Positions 1 through 9,850 of a DNA stretch of 64,000 nt are shown here, one piece after another (position 1 is the stretch's first letter; the number at the start of each line of letters is the position of its first letter). This DNA comes from Diploptera punctata (Eukaryota; Arthropoda; Insecta; Blattodea; Blaberidae), in assembly GCA_030220185.1 (NCBI GenBank), contig JASPKZ010009849.1, forward strand, positions 62,001 to 126,000, in the 5' to 3' direction. Under the pieces are notes generated by a model, which searched no databases, was not told the origin of the DNA, and saw nothing but the letters and a program-made list of their open reading frames with translations. The translations under genes were made by a program, and so were the position numbers.

Positions 1-819
1 TTCAAAATAGGCTCTTACAAAAAATGGACTACAACATAATTTTTTACAGTCTTACGATTAAGAATATAAACATATGTTATCAATAGCATGCGAATATATC
101 TCTTTAGGTATCTTAAAAAACTGTTCTAGAGGCAAAAAAAATAAAACACATACACTTGTTGCACCACTTTGTCTTTGAAGCACCTGTCTGTGTATGAGGA
201 CTGCAGACTGAATTCAGTGTTGCCAACATCAAAAATAATATTGCCGTTTCAGCACCAGATGTGTGACAGAGAAAAAAAAAAGCTGCTGAGCCATCTTCCT
301 CTTTGTCACTTAGCAATTGTTTGTATTGAAAAGAAGCAAAGAACTTTTCTCCAAGCCTTAGAGCCAGAGCATAATACAATGGGACATAGCTTAGGGCTAT
401 ATCGCTTAACGGGAATGCATGAGGTGGAAAATACAATATTTACCTAACAGGAGTGCATTGAGGGGGAAAACCATTTGCCTGCTAGTTATTGGGTTATTGC
501 CACCCTTATCCTAAATATTCTAAGGGAATTTATAAAAAGAACACTTGAAAACTTCTATGAAATAATTTGTGCCATGAAGTTTGTCCATTTCAATTAATTC
601 CATTGAAATACTGAGTTAATTTCAAGAAAAAATTGCAAATAGGCATTTATAGGCATTATAAGCTTAAATAGGCATTTATAGGCAAAATGAAATTAATGAA
701 AAACAACTCTAGGGTCGTTGGTATGAACTTATATGAAGTCACTTTTACAATGTTTTTATTATTAATTTCATACATCTCAATGATGGATAAATCATATTTC
801 CGATTGACGGTCTTTCCAC
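1..819. other. Intron-like sequence, nothing recognised
   Basis: AT-rich sequence upstream of the first visible SF3B1 exon, so probably intron. Two overlapping opposite-strand open frames lie at 113-447, but neither has motifs or splice-site support and I read them as chance. A short direct repeat of 'aggcatttatagg' occurs near 643-682. Confidence 0.5.
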
Positions 820-825
820 TTTTCA

Positions 826-1140
826 GCGGTTGCCCTTTTACCAGCCGGCTGCTGGCCCTTCACATCCACATGTGTCAATCACAGAGGTAGATGATCAACA
901 ACCAGTGTAGGGGTGACATGTGGTTAGCATGTCGAGTCCCCCAGCCGTTATAGCTGGTTCCTCAACCTGGAGCCGCTACTTATTGTAGCTACCCAATTGC
1001 CTCACGATGCTGGGTGGGCACCGGTCCCATACTGGCCGAAATACCATGAGAAAATTTCTTCCCCCCATGGAGACTCGAACCAGCGCAAGTCCCGTAGCTC
1101 TGTGCCAAGGCTTCCTACCTTAACCGCTCGGCTTTTAAAG
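826..1140 (-). mobile_element. tRNA-derived SINE, family L (copy 1)
   Basis: On the minus strand the head reads like a tRNA: an A-box-like AGCCGAGCGGTTAAGG near 1120-1137 and a B box GGTTCGAGTCTCC near 1069-1082. A roughly 240-base body follows. The same sequence stands on the + strand at 61796-62135, so it is a dispersed family. Sequence similar to a Leu/Ser-type tRNA head is seen; the parent tRNA is inferred. Confidence 0.8.
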
Positions 1141-1364
1141 AGAAAAATTATACGCTCAGACCGGGACTTGAACCCGGGACCCTTGGTTTTCTAATCCAAG
1201 TGCTCTACCATTGCATTTGGTGGGCGGGAATTTCAACGTATATAGAGAAAGATTTGTGTTTAGATCGGTACTTGCTCAGGTAGCTCAAATGGTAGAGCAC
1301 TTGGACTAGAAAACCAAGGGTCCCGGGTTCAAGTCCCGGTCTGAGCAGTATAATTTTTTTCTTT
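1138..1364. repeat. Head-to-head tRNA-like palindrome F1
   Basis: Two tRNA-like modules diverge from a short centre. The minus-strand copy (1154-1212) lacks its 5' acceptor and D-arm part. The plus-strand copy (1274-1346) is complete: its seven-base acceptor strands GCTCAGG and TCTGAGC pair (last pair G-U), the D stem is GCTC/GAGC, and the T arm is CCGGG TTCAAGT CCCGG. The anticodon stem CTTGG/CCAAG closes a nine-base loop, two bases more than a working tRNA. Outer flanks are inverted copies of agagaaaaattata. A non-autonomous repeat carrying Pol III boxes, not a tRNA gene. Confidence 0.8.
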
Positions 1365-1678
1365 AAATATGATTTATCACTTTTACAATATCTATAATAA
1401 ATAACTATAGGCATTTTCCCTTACATCCGGTCTCTACTCATAAACATAATCGAGTAGCTACTTGAATTAAGTAGTAGTAGTCAAGTCCTTTTAATAGAAC
1501 TGAAAGTTGGGGTATTATAATATTTTCCACATTAGAGCGAATGATTTCATTGTCAAGTGCTCGACATTTAATTCTGTGGTGATTGATTTGTTGACTCAAA
1601 TCAAATAAGTCACCATATCTGTGTATATATGTAATTTGCTTCTAAGATGTGAGAAGACATTTTGAATTGATTTATTAG

Positions 1679-1855
1679 GTACAAGAGAACTGTATTGATC
1701 TGGTTGGACGAATTGCTGACAGAGGTCCTGAATACGTGTCTGCCCGAGAATGGATGAGAATATGTTTTGAACTGCTTGAAACTGCTCAAAGCACACAAAA
1801 AGGCCATTCGTCGAGCCACAGTCAACACATTTGGTTATATTGCTAAAGCAATTGG
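1679..1855 (+). CDS. SF3B1: Splicing factor 3B subunit 1, internal exon (one-base frameshift)
   Basis: SF3B1 is the HEAT-repeat scaffold of the U2 snRNP SF3b complex; it clamps the branch-site duplex in the nucleus. After an acceptor ending ttattag, the exon reads [33 protein letters not shown], then [15 protein letters not shown] and GYIAKAIG, which is the near-invariant C-terminal HEAT region. The donor is gtaag at 1856-1860. Conserved coding needs 176 bases (58 codons plus two), but 177 are present. The extra base is an A in the GAAACTG run at 1779-1781, where GAACTG is expected. The downstream exons are clean and in phase, so I take this as a consensus error or a rare allele rather than a pseudogene. 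Upstream exons lie outside the window. Confidence 0.93.
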
Positions 1856-1973
1856 GTAAGTTATGGCTTGTATACAAATTTCTTATAGCTACAAAGGAGA
1901 TAACTGGTAATTAAATTTAAGGATGAGCTTGTGTTCGAGCCTTAGCAAGGGTGGTAACAAGTTAGTTTTATTT

Positions 1974-3236
1974 TTTATTATTTCACTCACCTCATACTTC
2001 ATAATTCATAGCAGACCCAGGGTTTCTTCACATCTTTTGTGACATTCTCAATGCTGTGTCACGTTCACAACTGACGTCCAATGGCCTTCTATCCTGCAGA
2101 CTGACCTCCGCGCCATCTGGTGGCCGACCGAAGAATTTCCAAATCAGTCCTCTCTCCTTATAACCGGGTATTTCAAAATTCATAGTTGTATTTTCATTCT
2201 TGCATATGTAAATTTTTTCCCAAATTGTGAGTTCCTTCGGTTTTTCCAATTGTTTAAGTAATTTTGTTTTGGTTTCTATTCTATGTTTTTCTGACCAGGC
2301 ATGTGCAGCTATTGCAGATTTTTCAGTTTCTCCATTTTTAACATTCCTGAGGTGTTCTTTTTATCTTGTATTTAGATTCCTTTTTGTTTTTCCTATGTAT
2401 ATCTTTTCACAATCTTTACAATTAATTTGATAAATTCCCGATTTTTTGCAGTCTTCAATCTTTTCATTTTTGTTGTTTTTTATTAAATTACCTAAGTTGT
2501 AATCATTTTTCGGTGCTAATTTAATGTTGAATTTGTTGAAAATTTTTTGAAACTTGTCAAATACTAAAGGATGGTATATGAACTTCTTGAATTTTTTGCC
2601 TATATTTTTATCTGTCTGAAGAGTACATTCATTAATGATTTTTTGTTCTTTGAATTTATTTATTTTCTTGTGTATCATCTTCTCTTGAAAACCATTATCC
2701 TTCGCAATTTTTATGATGTGTCCTTTCTCTTTATTGTGATTTTCTTTGCTCATGGGGACATTCACAAGTCTGTGTGTTAAACTATTAAATACTGCCTGTT
2801 TGTGTGAAAAATGGTTAAATCCAGTAGCTTTTATATAATTGTCGATGTGAGTTTCTTTTCTGTAGATTCCAAATTCTATTTTTCTTTTTTTCTTCATTCC
2901 TAATCAATTTAAGGTCTAAAAATGGTATTTCATGATTATTTTCTATTTCCATTGTAAATTTGATTGTTTTATTTTGAATATTTAACAGTTTAATGGCATC
3001 TTCTAATTGTTTCTGTTTTACTATTGCTATGATATCATCTACATATCTTCTCCAAATTTTAACATCAAAGGATGTGCTTTGGTTACATGACATTCAAAGT
3101 TCCCCATAAACATGTTTGCTAAGAATGGTGATAATGGGTCTGCTATGAATTATGAAGTAACAGGTGAGTGAAATAATAAAAAATAAACAATATTAAAAAA
3201 CCTCATAGTGTTATTTCCTATCTACATAACTTAATA
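1974..3236 (-). mobile_element. Penelope-like retroelement PLE-A (5'-truncated RT, GIY-YIG)
   Basis: Minus-strand frames encode the end of a Penelope-like RT with the catalytic YVDD box (WRRYVDDIIAIV, near 3050). A linker with HVP-like NVPMSKEN follows, then a GIY-YIG endonuclease core (SGIYQINCKDCEKIYIGKTKR, in two parts near 2380-2450), and a C-terminal tail ending near 2028. The RT N-terminus is missing and at least two frameshifts separate the pieces. The ends are inverted: ttatttcactcacctcatac at the left against a diverged gtgagtgaaataat at the right, followed by cctcatagtgttatttccta. The 15-base direct repeat aagttagttttattt at 1959-1973 and 3237-3251 is a convincing target-site duplication. 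A degenerate hammerhead-like motif overlaps the ORF end (2014-2060). Confidence 0.85.
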
Positions 3237-3251
3237 AAGTTAGTTTTATTT

Positions 3252-3470
3252 AACTTTTATAGGAATTAATCACCATGAGGTTTAATTTATGGTGAAATTA
3301 AATGTTTCTTACCTCTCCTCATATAAATCTTCTAAGTAGATCGCGATTTTGAGACCACAGCGTTCTAAAAAATCGCGGTCAAAGATGAGACTGTTGTGGT
3401 CTCGAAATCGCGATCTACTTAGAAGATTTATATGAGGAGAGATAAGAAACATTTAATTTCACGATAAGTC
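3252..3470. repeat. Hammerhead-type palindrome P1
   Basis: An asymmetric head (aggaattaatcaccatgaggttt) is followed by a long hairpin whose arms run ttaaatgtttcttacctctcctcatat ... in inverted copy (about 3297-3350 and 3402-3462). Near the apex on the + strand GAGAC (3387-3391) pairs with GTCTC (3399-3403), followed by GAAA and the self-complementary TCGCGA. This matches stem II, the GAAA core and stem III of a hammerhead, but the CUGANGA box is degenerate (TCAAAGA). Diverged flanks aagttagttttattt / aagtcagttttactt may be its target duplication. Confidence 0.65.
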
Positions 3471-3544
3471 AGTTTTACTTAAATTATGAATTGCAAGGAA
3501 TATTTTTTTACTCCTACATTCTACATTAAAACAAGTAAGTTTTA

Positions 3545-3947
3545 TTGACGATTTTATTATTAATTTAACACTTCTCATTGAAGGATAAATTATATTTGAA
3601 GAGAAAAATGTTTGCCTAGACCGGGACTCGAACCCGGGACCCTTGGCTTTCCGGACCAAGTGCTCTACCAACTGAGCTACCGAGGCGAGTTGCGATCTAG
3701 ACACAAATTTTTCTCTTTTGTACGTTGTAATTCCCTCGCGCCAAATAGGCAGGCAAAAAGGCATTTGCAAAGATAGAAGCTATGGTTTCAAGCATTTGGC
3801 GCGAGGGAATTATAACGTACATAAGAGAAAACTTTGCATCTAGATCGCAACTCACCTCGGTAGCTCAGTTGGTAGAGCACTTGACCCGGAAAGCCAAGGG
3901 TCCCGGGTTTGAGTCCCGGTCTAGGCAAAAAATTTTCTCTTCAAATA
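3545..3947. repeat. Head-to-head tRNA-like palindrome F2
   Basis: A tRNA-like module on the minus strand (3614-3686) and its mirror on the plus strand (3854-3926) flank a centre with ccctcgcgccaaa / tttggcgcgaggg as the inner inverted arm. The D arm (TAGCTCAGTTGGTAGAGC) and B box (GGTTCGAGTCC-type) are intact. The anticodon loop is again enlarged (CCCGGAAAG). Left flank aagtaagttttat at 3532-3544 recurs at the right near 3948-3962, which suggests insertion with a 13-base duplication. The two ends differ (tgacgattttattatt against cttcaaatata), as in a retroposed element rather than a symmetric DNA transposon. Confidence 0.8.
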
Positions 3948-4016
3948 TAAGTAAGTTTTATCTTTGAATTGTCTTTTTAAGTATTAGCACTATGAGGTAT
4001 TAACTAACTCACTCAC

Positions 4017-5035
4017 TCGCTCACTCACTGGCACTATCGAACACATAGGTTCATGGCCGCGCATACATAAGCTCTCCATACACCCCTATCCTGAGTCAAT
4101 TTTTTCCAATCATCCCCTGTATAATGTACTTCCCTCAAATCATAGTTAATGTTATTCTCCCACCTCATTCTTGGTCTACCAACTGGGCGTTTTCCCTCTG
4201 GTTTTCCTACAAGAAGTTTCCATGCATGTCTTTCACTCCCCATTCGTGCCACATGTCTACGAGACTTAATCGTTCTCATTATATCTGGCTTCCTATAAAG
4301 ACCATGTAATTCATTGTTATGCAGTCTTCTCCATTGACCTGTCTGTTCATCTCTCTTTGGTCCAAAGATTTTCCAAAGAACTTTATTATCAAATACTTGT
4401 AATCTCCTTTCCTCCCTTAAAGTAAGAGTCCATGTTTCGCACCCATATAATATAACTGATAGAATAATTTTATATATTTTCAGTTTAATGCTTTTTGAAA
4501 GGAGTTGACTAAGAGCCTCTGTAAAGCATAATAGCATGCATTTTCAGAGTTGAGCCTATGTTTAATTCCCTTGTGCATCTCATTCCTGTTTGTGATTATT
4601 GTTCCTAGGTATATGAATTCACTCACTTCCTCTAAATCTCCCTCATTTGTCATTAGCTGTCCATTTCCATTATATAATGAATTTCTGTGTGTGACTGTAT
4701 ATTTAGTTTTATTGATATTTACTTCCAGTCCCAATTTCTTAGTGTTACTCAGTAGTGTGTGTGTGTGTTGGCCTTTAGTATCTCCTCGCTATCCCCCAAT
4801 AGTACTACATCATCAGCATAAACTAACAGCTTATTAAGACCATTGAGTTGTAGGCCTTCTTCATCCTCTAAAGATTTGATGGCATGCTCTAATACAAAAT
4901 TAAATAGTAGAGGAGATAGTGCATCTCCTAGTTTCAACCCATTGTGGATTTCAAAAGTATCTGAAAACTGTTTGCCTACACGCACCCTACTCTTTGTGCC
5001 ATTTAGACACATTCGTATAAGTCTAACTAACACTA
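4017..5035 (-). mobile_element. LINE fragment, family 1 (RT domain to 3' end)
   Basis: Three minus-strand frames give the second half of a non-LTR reverse transcriptase: GLKLGDALSPLLFNF (RT motif 4) and LLVYADDVVLLGDSEE (catalytic YADD) at about 4755-5030, then a thumb/connection region with YLGTIIT, then a 167-codon tail with GCETWTLTLREERRL and KPEGKRPVGRPRMRW. Indels split the coding region near 4740 and 4500. The 3' end runs into a (GTGA)n-like tail at 4008-4030. Other copies of this family in the window also end in GTAA/GTGA repeats. Endonuclease and RT fingers are absent, so it is 5'-truncated and dead. Confidence 0.85.
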
Positions 5036-5077
5036 TGAGGTATTATTTATTTAAATAAAATCTTATCACCTCACCTC

Positions 5078-5112
5078 ATATTCTTCTTCTTCTTCTTCTT
5101 CTTCTTCTTCTC
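5078..5112. repeat. (TTC)n microsatellite
   Basis: Eleven or so uninterrupted ttc/tct units follow cacctcata. The array lies in the SF3B1 intron between the 1.7 and 7.8 kb exons. Confidence 0.9.
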
Positions 5113-5179
5113 TACTTGTCTTAATTATATAAATAAATTTCTTGAATTTTAGTTAAACAGTACCAACTAATATATTTAA

Positions 5180-5425
5180 TTAATGTTGGGAAGTAAACAT
5201 TATGAGGTATAATCATTAAAATTCATCGGAGAACATATTGTTTAAACAACTCACCTCATAGGATTCATGCTTCCATGATATCAGCGATTTCAAAGATAAT
5301 CAGGCTGACGATGATGATGAACATGATTATGTTTGTGAAATCGCCGATATCATGGAAGCATGAAAGCAGAATCCTAATGAGGTGAGTTGTTATTTAAAAC
5401 AATTATGTTCTCCGATGAATTTTAA
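5180..5425. repeat. Hammerhead-type palindrome P2
   Basis: Head gggaagtaaacattatgagg, then inverted arms from aattcatcggagaacat (5219) to its mirror ending at 5421. The arms contain gaggattcatgcttccatgat and its reverse complement. The apex on the + strand reads CTGACGA (5313-5319), a long arm with AACAT/ATGTT pairing, GAAA, then ATCGCCGAT, a short self-complementary stem III. This fits the CUGANGA...GAAA hammerhead pattern. An A-rich piece in the right arm makes the palindrome imperfect. Confidence 0.7.
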
Positions 5426-5439
5426 GCTACCAAACTCTA

Positions 5440-5650
5440 AATTGGAAAAGAAACACCTCTTTGTAAATAGAAGATGAGTTCAAATCGCGATCCCCAAAGC
5501 TGTTTATACTTATATACCAAGAGGACGAAGATCCACTGGGCCGTCCTATGAAAAGCTGGGGGAGGAGGAAAATTTTCTATAATAGGATCGGAACAGGCAT
5601 TGGCCCCCTTAATACTTGGAAGGAAGAAGAATTTTAGTTATTCCATTGTT
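5440..5650 (+). mobile_element. LINE 3'-end fragment, family 2
   Basis: The plus strand encodes a broken tail related to the 17.9 kb copy (SSNRIPKAVYNYVPRGRRS). It includes a GRPMKSW-like stretch after taccaagaggacgaag. It has the same organisation as other LINE 3' fragments here that end with a basic GKRSLGRP motif. Only about 200 bases remain. Confidence 0.6.
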
Positions 5651-6160
5651 TGCCTGTGTGGAACTGTGAAACATGATGAACAAATATTTAAATTGTATAT
5701 ATTTGATTTATACAAGGAAAGATTATAAACTTTTATTTCAGGATAGCGGATGTGGGGAAAGCTTATGCCATTATCCTCTGGGTTTTTCAATAGTGCCAAT
5801 GAGTTAGTTGATTATAAATAATTTGTTCTGACTTTTACTAACGTATTTCTAATTTTAGCCCAAACAACAACAAAAAACAAGTATGATAAGTTAGTTATAT
5901 TAACTGTCTTGCTTTAATTTAACTTTTCTTTTTTCCCTAATATCTTTTTCCTTGTGCCTGTTTAAGTGGAATGCAAATAGTGATTTGGAATATGTCTTCC
6001 TACATACTCGCTTTCCCAAAAATATATATATATATTGAAACCCACTTCGTGAAGGCTCACAAAGGATTGTGATGGTATATCTGAATATTGAATGGAAAAG
6101 GAAATTTACTACAATTTTGGAATGAATATGAAAAATAAAATAAATTTGGCCACAGACATT
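5651..6160. other. Intron sequence without recognised content
   Basis: AT-rich SF3B1 intron. There is a short (TA)n run near 6021-6034. Minor open frames on both strands show no domain or splice support. Confidence 0.4.
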
Positions 6161-6164
6161 GTTT

Positions 6165-6455
6165 CCCATATATTTAAATTAATATTGGGAAGTAAACATT
6201 ATGAGTGGTTATTTATATCATTAATAGTGAGTGGAGAACTTATTTTTAACGACTCACCTCATATTAATTTCAAATTTCTTTGATACCGTAGGTTTCATAC
6301 AATATCTTGTCCCTCTTCATTCATGGAGTGGAAAGCCATGACTGAAGAGGGACAAGATAGTGGTCGATGAAACCGCCGGTGGCTATAATCAAAGAAATTT
6401 GAAATTATATGAGGCGAGTCGTTAAAAATAAGTTCTCCACTCACTATTAATTGTA
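6165..6455. repeat. Hammerhead-type palindrome P3
   Basis: Head ttaatattgggaagtaaaca, then arms actattaatagtgagtggag / ctccactcactatta enclosing gactcacctcatat / atatgaggcgagtc. At the apex the + strand has CTGAAGA at 6342-6348, a GAC/GTC stem and GAAACC near 6374, again in hammerhead order. Arm identity is high, so the hairpin could be long and stable. Confidence 0.7.
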
Positions 6456-6710
6456 TTCATATGCTTATTGTTATTTGTTTTTTTTAAATATTCACTTCAC
6501 ATTGCACTGAAATCTCAATGAATGAGCCCCCATTGCCAACTGTAATTGTTATATTTGTGGCATCCACTACATTTAGCATAGTGCTAAGTATTATAACAAG
6601 TTAAAATTTTATCACATTGATAACCAGCAAATTATTAAATTAATATTAAGAAGGTAAAGCTGTTACTATGATTGAAATAAGTATATTAAAGTACACTACT
6701 AAATTATTGC

Positions 6711-7027
6711 AATCAAATGGTAAAGAGAAAAATGTATGCCTGAACCGGGAATCGAACCCCGAACCTTCTGCTTTTCGTGCTGATGCTCTTAACCATTGAG
6801 CTAATCCAGGCTTCCTTCCCATCCAAACATAAATCCTTCCTTTACCTTACAGTCTTGGACTGGACTGGATCCTTGGACCAAGACTGTAAGGTAAAGGAAG
6901 GATTTATGCTTGGATGGGAAGGAAGCCTGGATTAGCTCAATGGTTAAGAGCATCAGCACGGAAAGCTGAAGGTTCGGGGTTCGATTCCTGGTTCAGGCAT
7001 AAATTTTTCTCTTTACCATTTGATTAC
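6711..7027. repeat. Head-to-head tRNA-like palindrome F3 (second tRNA type)
   Basis: tRNA-like modules at 6738-6811 (-) and 6925-6998 (+) belong to a second type, GCCTGGATTAGCTC...GGTTCAGGC. Here the anticodon arm has a normal seven-base loop: TCAGC ACGGAAA GCTGA. The base before the would-be anticodon is C, not the universal T33. The inner arms (ccttcctttaccttacagtc and its mirror) flank a centre of about 20 bases. The whole unit is one palindrome of over 300 bases ending in atcaaatggtaaagag / ctctttaccatttgat. Confidence 0.85.
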
Positions 7028-7184
7028 AACCAGCAAATTGTTAGTGTACTTTTAACATCTGTTAATGAAACTCAGTCTTAAAGTTGTAATAAATATTATT
7101 GTACATACTAGTTATGGATAGAAAAGAAATTGCCTTCTGTTTTCAAACTGAAGATAACTTTTAAAAATTATTTTTAAAGAGAAA

Positions 7185-7560
7185 AATGTTTCAATGTTCT
7201 TATTATTAATTTCATACATCTCAATGATGGATAAATCATATTTGAAGAGAAAAATTATATGCTCAGACCGGGACTTGAACCCGGGACCCTTGGTTTTCTA
7301 GTCCAAGTGCTCTACCATTTGAGCTACCTGAGCAAGTACCGATCTAAACGCAAATTTTTCTCTATATACGTTGTAATTCCCGCCCACCAAATGCTTTGAA
7401 GCCTTTGCTTCTATCTTTGCAAATGGCGGCTCCTATATTAAGAAGACATATTTGGGAATTATACATTACATTATAAATGCCAGTACAGCTTTTTTCGATG
7501 TTCTTATTATTAATTTCATACATCTCAATGATGGATAAATCATATTTGAAGAGAAAAATG
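7185..7560 (-). repeat. Single arm of tRNA-like foldback F4
   Basis: One tRNA-like module (7261-7333, -) of the GCTCAGG type with the usual agagaaaaatt flanks, followed by the arm body (gctttgaagcctttgcttct ... aagaagacat). A second arm start at 7488-7560 has lost its module after tttgctgggttttgaaccc. No plus-strand partner is present. Confidence 0.7.
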
Positions 7561-7771
7561 TTTGCTGGGTTTTGAACCCAAGGTCTCTAGTTTTGAAAAT
7601 AAATTTTATTGTAGAAACCTGAAAAAAGAAAACCAATTACACTAAATTATTTTATGAAACATACTTTACATATTATGATCTTTGTAGTGTGTAACATAGA
7701 TAGAAATTAATGTTGAGATTGATTTCATTCTGAATTTAAATTTATGTTATGTTTTTTTTTTATTTTTAAAG

Positions 7772-8044
7772 ACCACACGATGTTTTGGCCACACTACTGA
7801 ACAACCTGAAGGTACAAGAACGACAGAATCGAGTGTGTACAACTGTTGCCATTGCTATTGTTGCCGAGACATGTTCTCCATTCACAGTCCTGCCAGCACT
7901 GATGAATGAATACAGAGTTCCTGAGCTTAATGTTCAAAATGGTGTTCTCAAATCCTTGTCATTCCTCTTTGAATATATCGGTGAGATGGGCAAAGATTAC
8001 ATATATGCTGTTACACCTTTGTTGGAAGATGCCCTGATGGACAG
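7772..8044 (+). CDS. SF3B1: Splicing factor 3B subunit 1, internal exon
   Basis: The acceptor is ttttaaag and the donor GTGAGT. The frame enters with one base (completing Gly) and leaves with two (AG of Arg). Ninety codons read [56 protein letters not shown] and on to [10 protein letters not shown]. This is practically identical to the animal SF3B1 consensus across the C-terminal HEAT repeats that contact PHF5A and the rest of SF3b. No stop, indel or unusual residue is visible. A transposon insertion begins only 13 bases into the following intron. Confidence 0.97.
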
Positions 8045-8056
8045 GTGAGTTTTATG

Positions 8057-8875
8057 ATTTATATAATAAATTTGGGAATTTTTAACATTATGAGGTTTTA
8101 TCAATAAGAATTAAATGAATCGTGAATTCTTCTTACCTCATATTTCTGTGTTTTTTAAACACAGCACTGCAGTATCAGCAACCATTGTCACCAACCTCAG
8201 CTGTTTTCACGACTGTCAATTTTTTCTTTTGCCGGTAATTATCCAAACTGCCATCTGGTGTTCTTTTGAAGGAATTATTTTCTAAACTGCCATTTGGTGT
8301 TCTTTTGAAGGAATCATTTTCTAAACTGCCATCTGTTATATTTTTGAAGAACTTTGTAATCAAGCTCGGTTCATCTGGAATCTCAAAGTTCATGGTTCTA
8401 GTATAATTTTTTTTGAATATACATCTTTTCCCAAACTGTTAAATCTAAAGGTTTGGATAGATGTTTCAAAAGTTTTGCTTCTTTTTCAATTCTATGATGC
8501 TCTAATAAACTATGTGCTGCTATAGCTGATTTTTCAATTTCTCCATTCTTTATGTTTCTGAAGTTTTCTTTTTTTACGAGTTTCCAAGTTCCTTTTTGTT
8601 TTTCCTATATATATCCTCTTGCAATCTTTGCATTCAATTTGATAAATTCCAGATTTTTTGTTGTTTTATTATTAGTTAACAGAAGATTACCCAGGCTGAA
8701 TTTGTTAATTGGAGCCAATGTTATATTAAATTTTCTGAAAATTTTTTGAAACTTATTATGAACTTCAGGATGGTAAGTAAATTTCTTGAGTTTTATGATG
8801 TTTTTATTATTAATTTCATACATCTCAGCGATGGATAAATCATATTTGATATTATAATTTTTCTCTTCAAATAGA
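8057..8875 (-). mobile_element. PLE-B, inserted next to the SF3B1 splice donor
   Basis: Minus-strand frames give Penelope-like C-terminal protein: KKFTYHPEVHNKFQKIFRKF near 8790-8740, a degraded endonuclease, a HLSKPLDLTVWEKM-like stretch and MNFEIPDEPSLI. After that comes an internal repeat of the phrase FKRTP-GSLEN (three copies, 8215-8340). Overlapping the frame end (8165-8215) is a hammerhead-like motif (CTGAGG..., stem GGTGAC/GTTGCT-type). The far end is fused to the tail of a tRNA-type foldback without its tRNA (ggataaatcatatttgat...ctcttcaaata). tgagttttatg at 8046-8056 and 8876-8886 is an 11-base target duplication. Confidence 0.8.
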
Positions 8876-9284
8876 TGAGTTTTATGTTAATTTTCTTCAG
8901 AGAACCAATAGTTCAAGTGGATGAAAATCATAATGGTATAAGTGACTTTTTGTTGAAGTTATGTTAAGTGTAGTTATCACATATTATTAGGCCCTTCTTT
9001 CAAAACCTAGGAAAATTGGAGTAGCTTAGTTTCGGATAATTTTAAGACACGACTGCTTTCAAGAATAGCTCTTAAGGATGAAACTGATAATGGAGAGAAG
9101 ATGCCCACTCTGTGAGAACTATAATGTGATTCTAAACAAGGAACACCTTCTCAGCTGTAGAAAACTGGAAACTTGGAAGCTCTTATTGGGAAGCTAGGGA
9201 AAAAGATAATCCCAGAAGTCACTAGCAACAACAAGAACAACAACTTTCAAATGACAGAGAGATACAAGAGTATGCCGAACTACT

Positions 9285-9700
9285 GCTTGAAGGGTGAAAG
9301 AACATCTTAGAAACGTCAAAAATGGAGAAGTGGAAAAGTCAGCCGTAGCTGCTCATGCTTGGTCTGAAAAACATTTAATTGAATCAAAAGCCAGTCTAAT
9401 TAAACAAATAGACAAACAAAAGGAACTCACGGTTTGGGAAAAGATCCACATTCAGAAAAACAAAGGAAAACTTATGAACTTCGAAATTCCTGCAAATTCT
9501 GACCTGATCCAGAGGTTCATCGGTCCACCAACAGAGGGAAGAAGAAGAGTTTCTTCTGATCGACATGACATCAGTCGCCAAAATAGTACTGAAGTTGAGA
9601 CTGTTATGATCTTGAAATCGCGATCTACTTAGAAGATATGTGTGAGGAGAAGTAAGAAACATTTGATTTTACCATAATCTAAATGTAACTTATACATAAT
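9285..9700 (+). mobile_element. PLE-C 3' end with terminal hammerhead-like motif
   Basis: A 112-codon + strand frame matches the Penelope-like C-terminus: MKEHLRNVKNGEVEKSAVAA, HAWSEKH, KELTVWEKIHIQKNKG, LMNFEIPA. The last codons run into a hammerhead-like sequence at 9585-9629. There AGTA pairs with TACT (stem I), the core box is CTGAAGT (one change from CUGANGA), and GAAA is at 9614-9617. Stem III is the palindrome TCGCGA, and the predicted cleavage triplet is AUC. The terminus gtgaggagaagtaagaaaca follows. RT is absent. The 5' part (8890-9280) is unrecognised. Confidence 0.8.
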
Positions 9701-9724
9701 GATTTTCACATTCAGTTAATGTAA

Positions 9725-9850
9725 ATTCAGTATATTGATTTAATATAATAAATTTGGGAATTTTATTCATTATGAGGTTTTCTTAATAAGAGTCGTGAAA
9801 ACAGCAGAGGATGGAAAAGAAGTTTTTCCAATACTGCGGTGCTGTGTTAA
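9725..9850 (+). repeat. Hammerhead-type repeat fragment
   Basis: Head aataaatttgggaatttt...cattatgaggtttt, as at 8065-8096, then a degenerate motif (CAGAGGA, perfect GGAAAA/TTTTCC stem, AATACTGC in place of GAAACTGC). It ends near 9850 without the mirrored arm. Confidence 0.55.

Noticed and set aside
113..447. Overlapping opposite-strand open frames of about 100 codons
   Set aside because: No motifs, no splice support and ordinary AT-rich composition; treated as chance.
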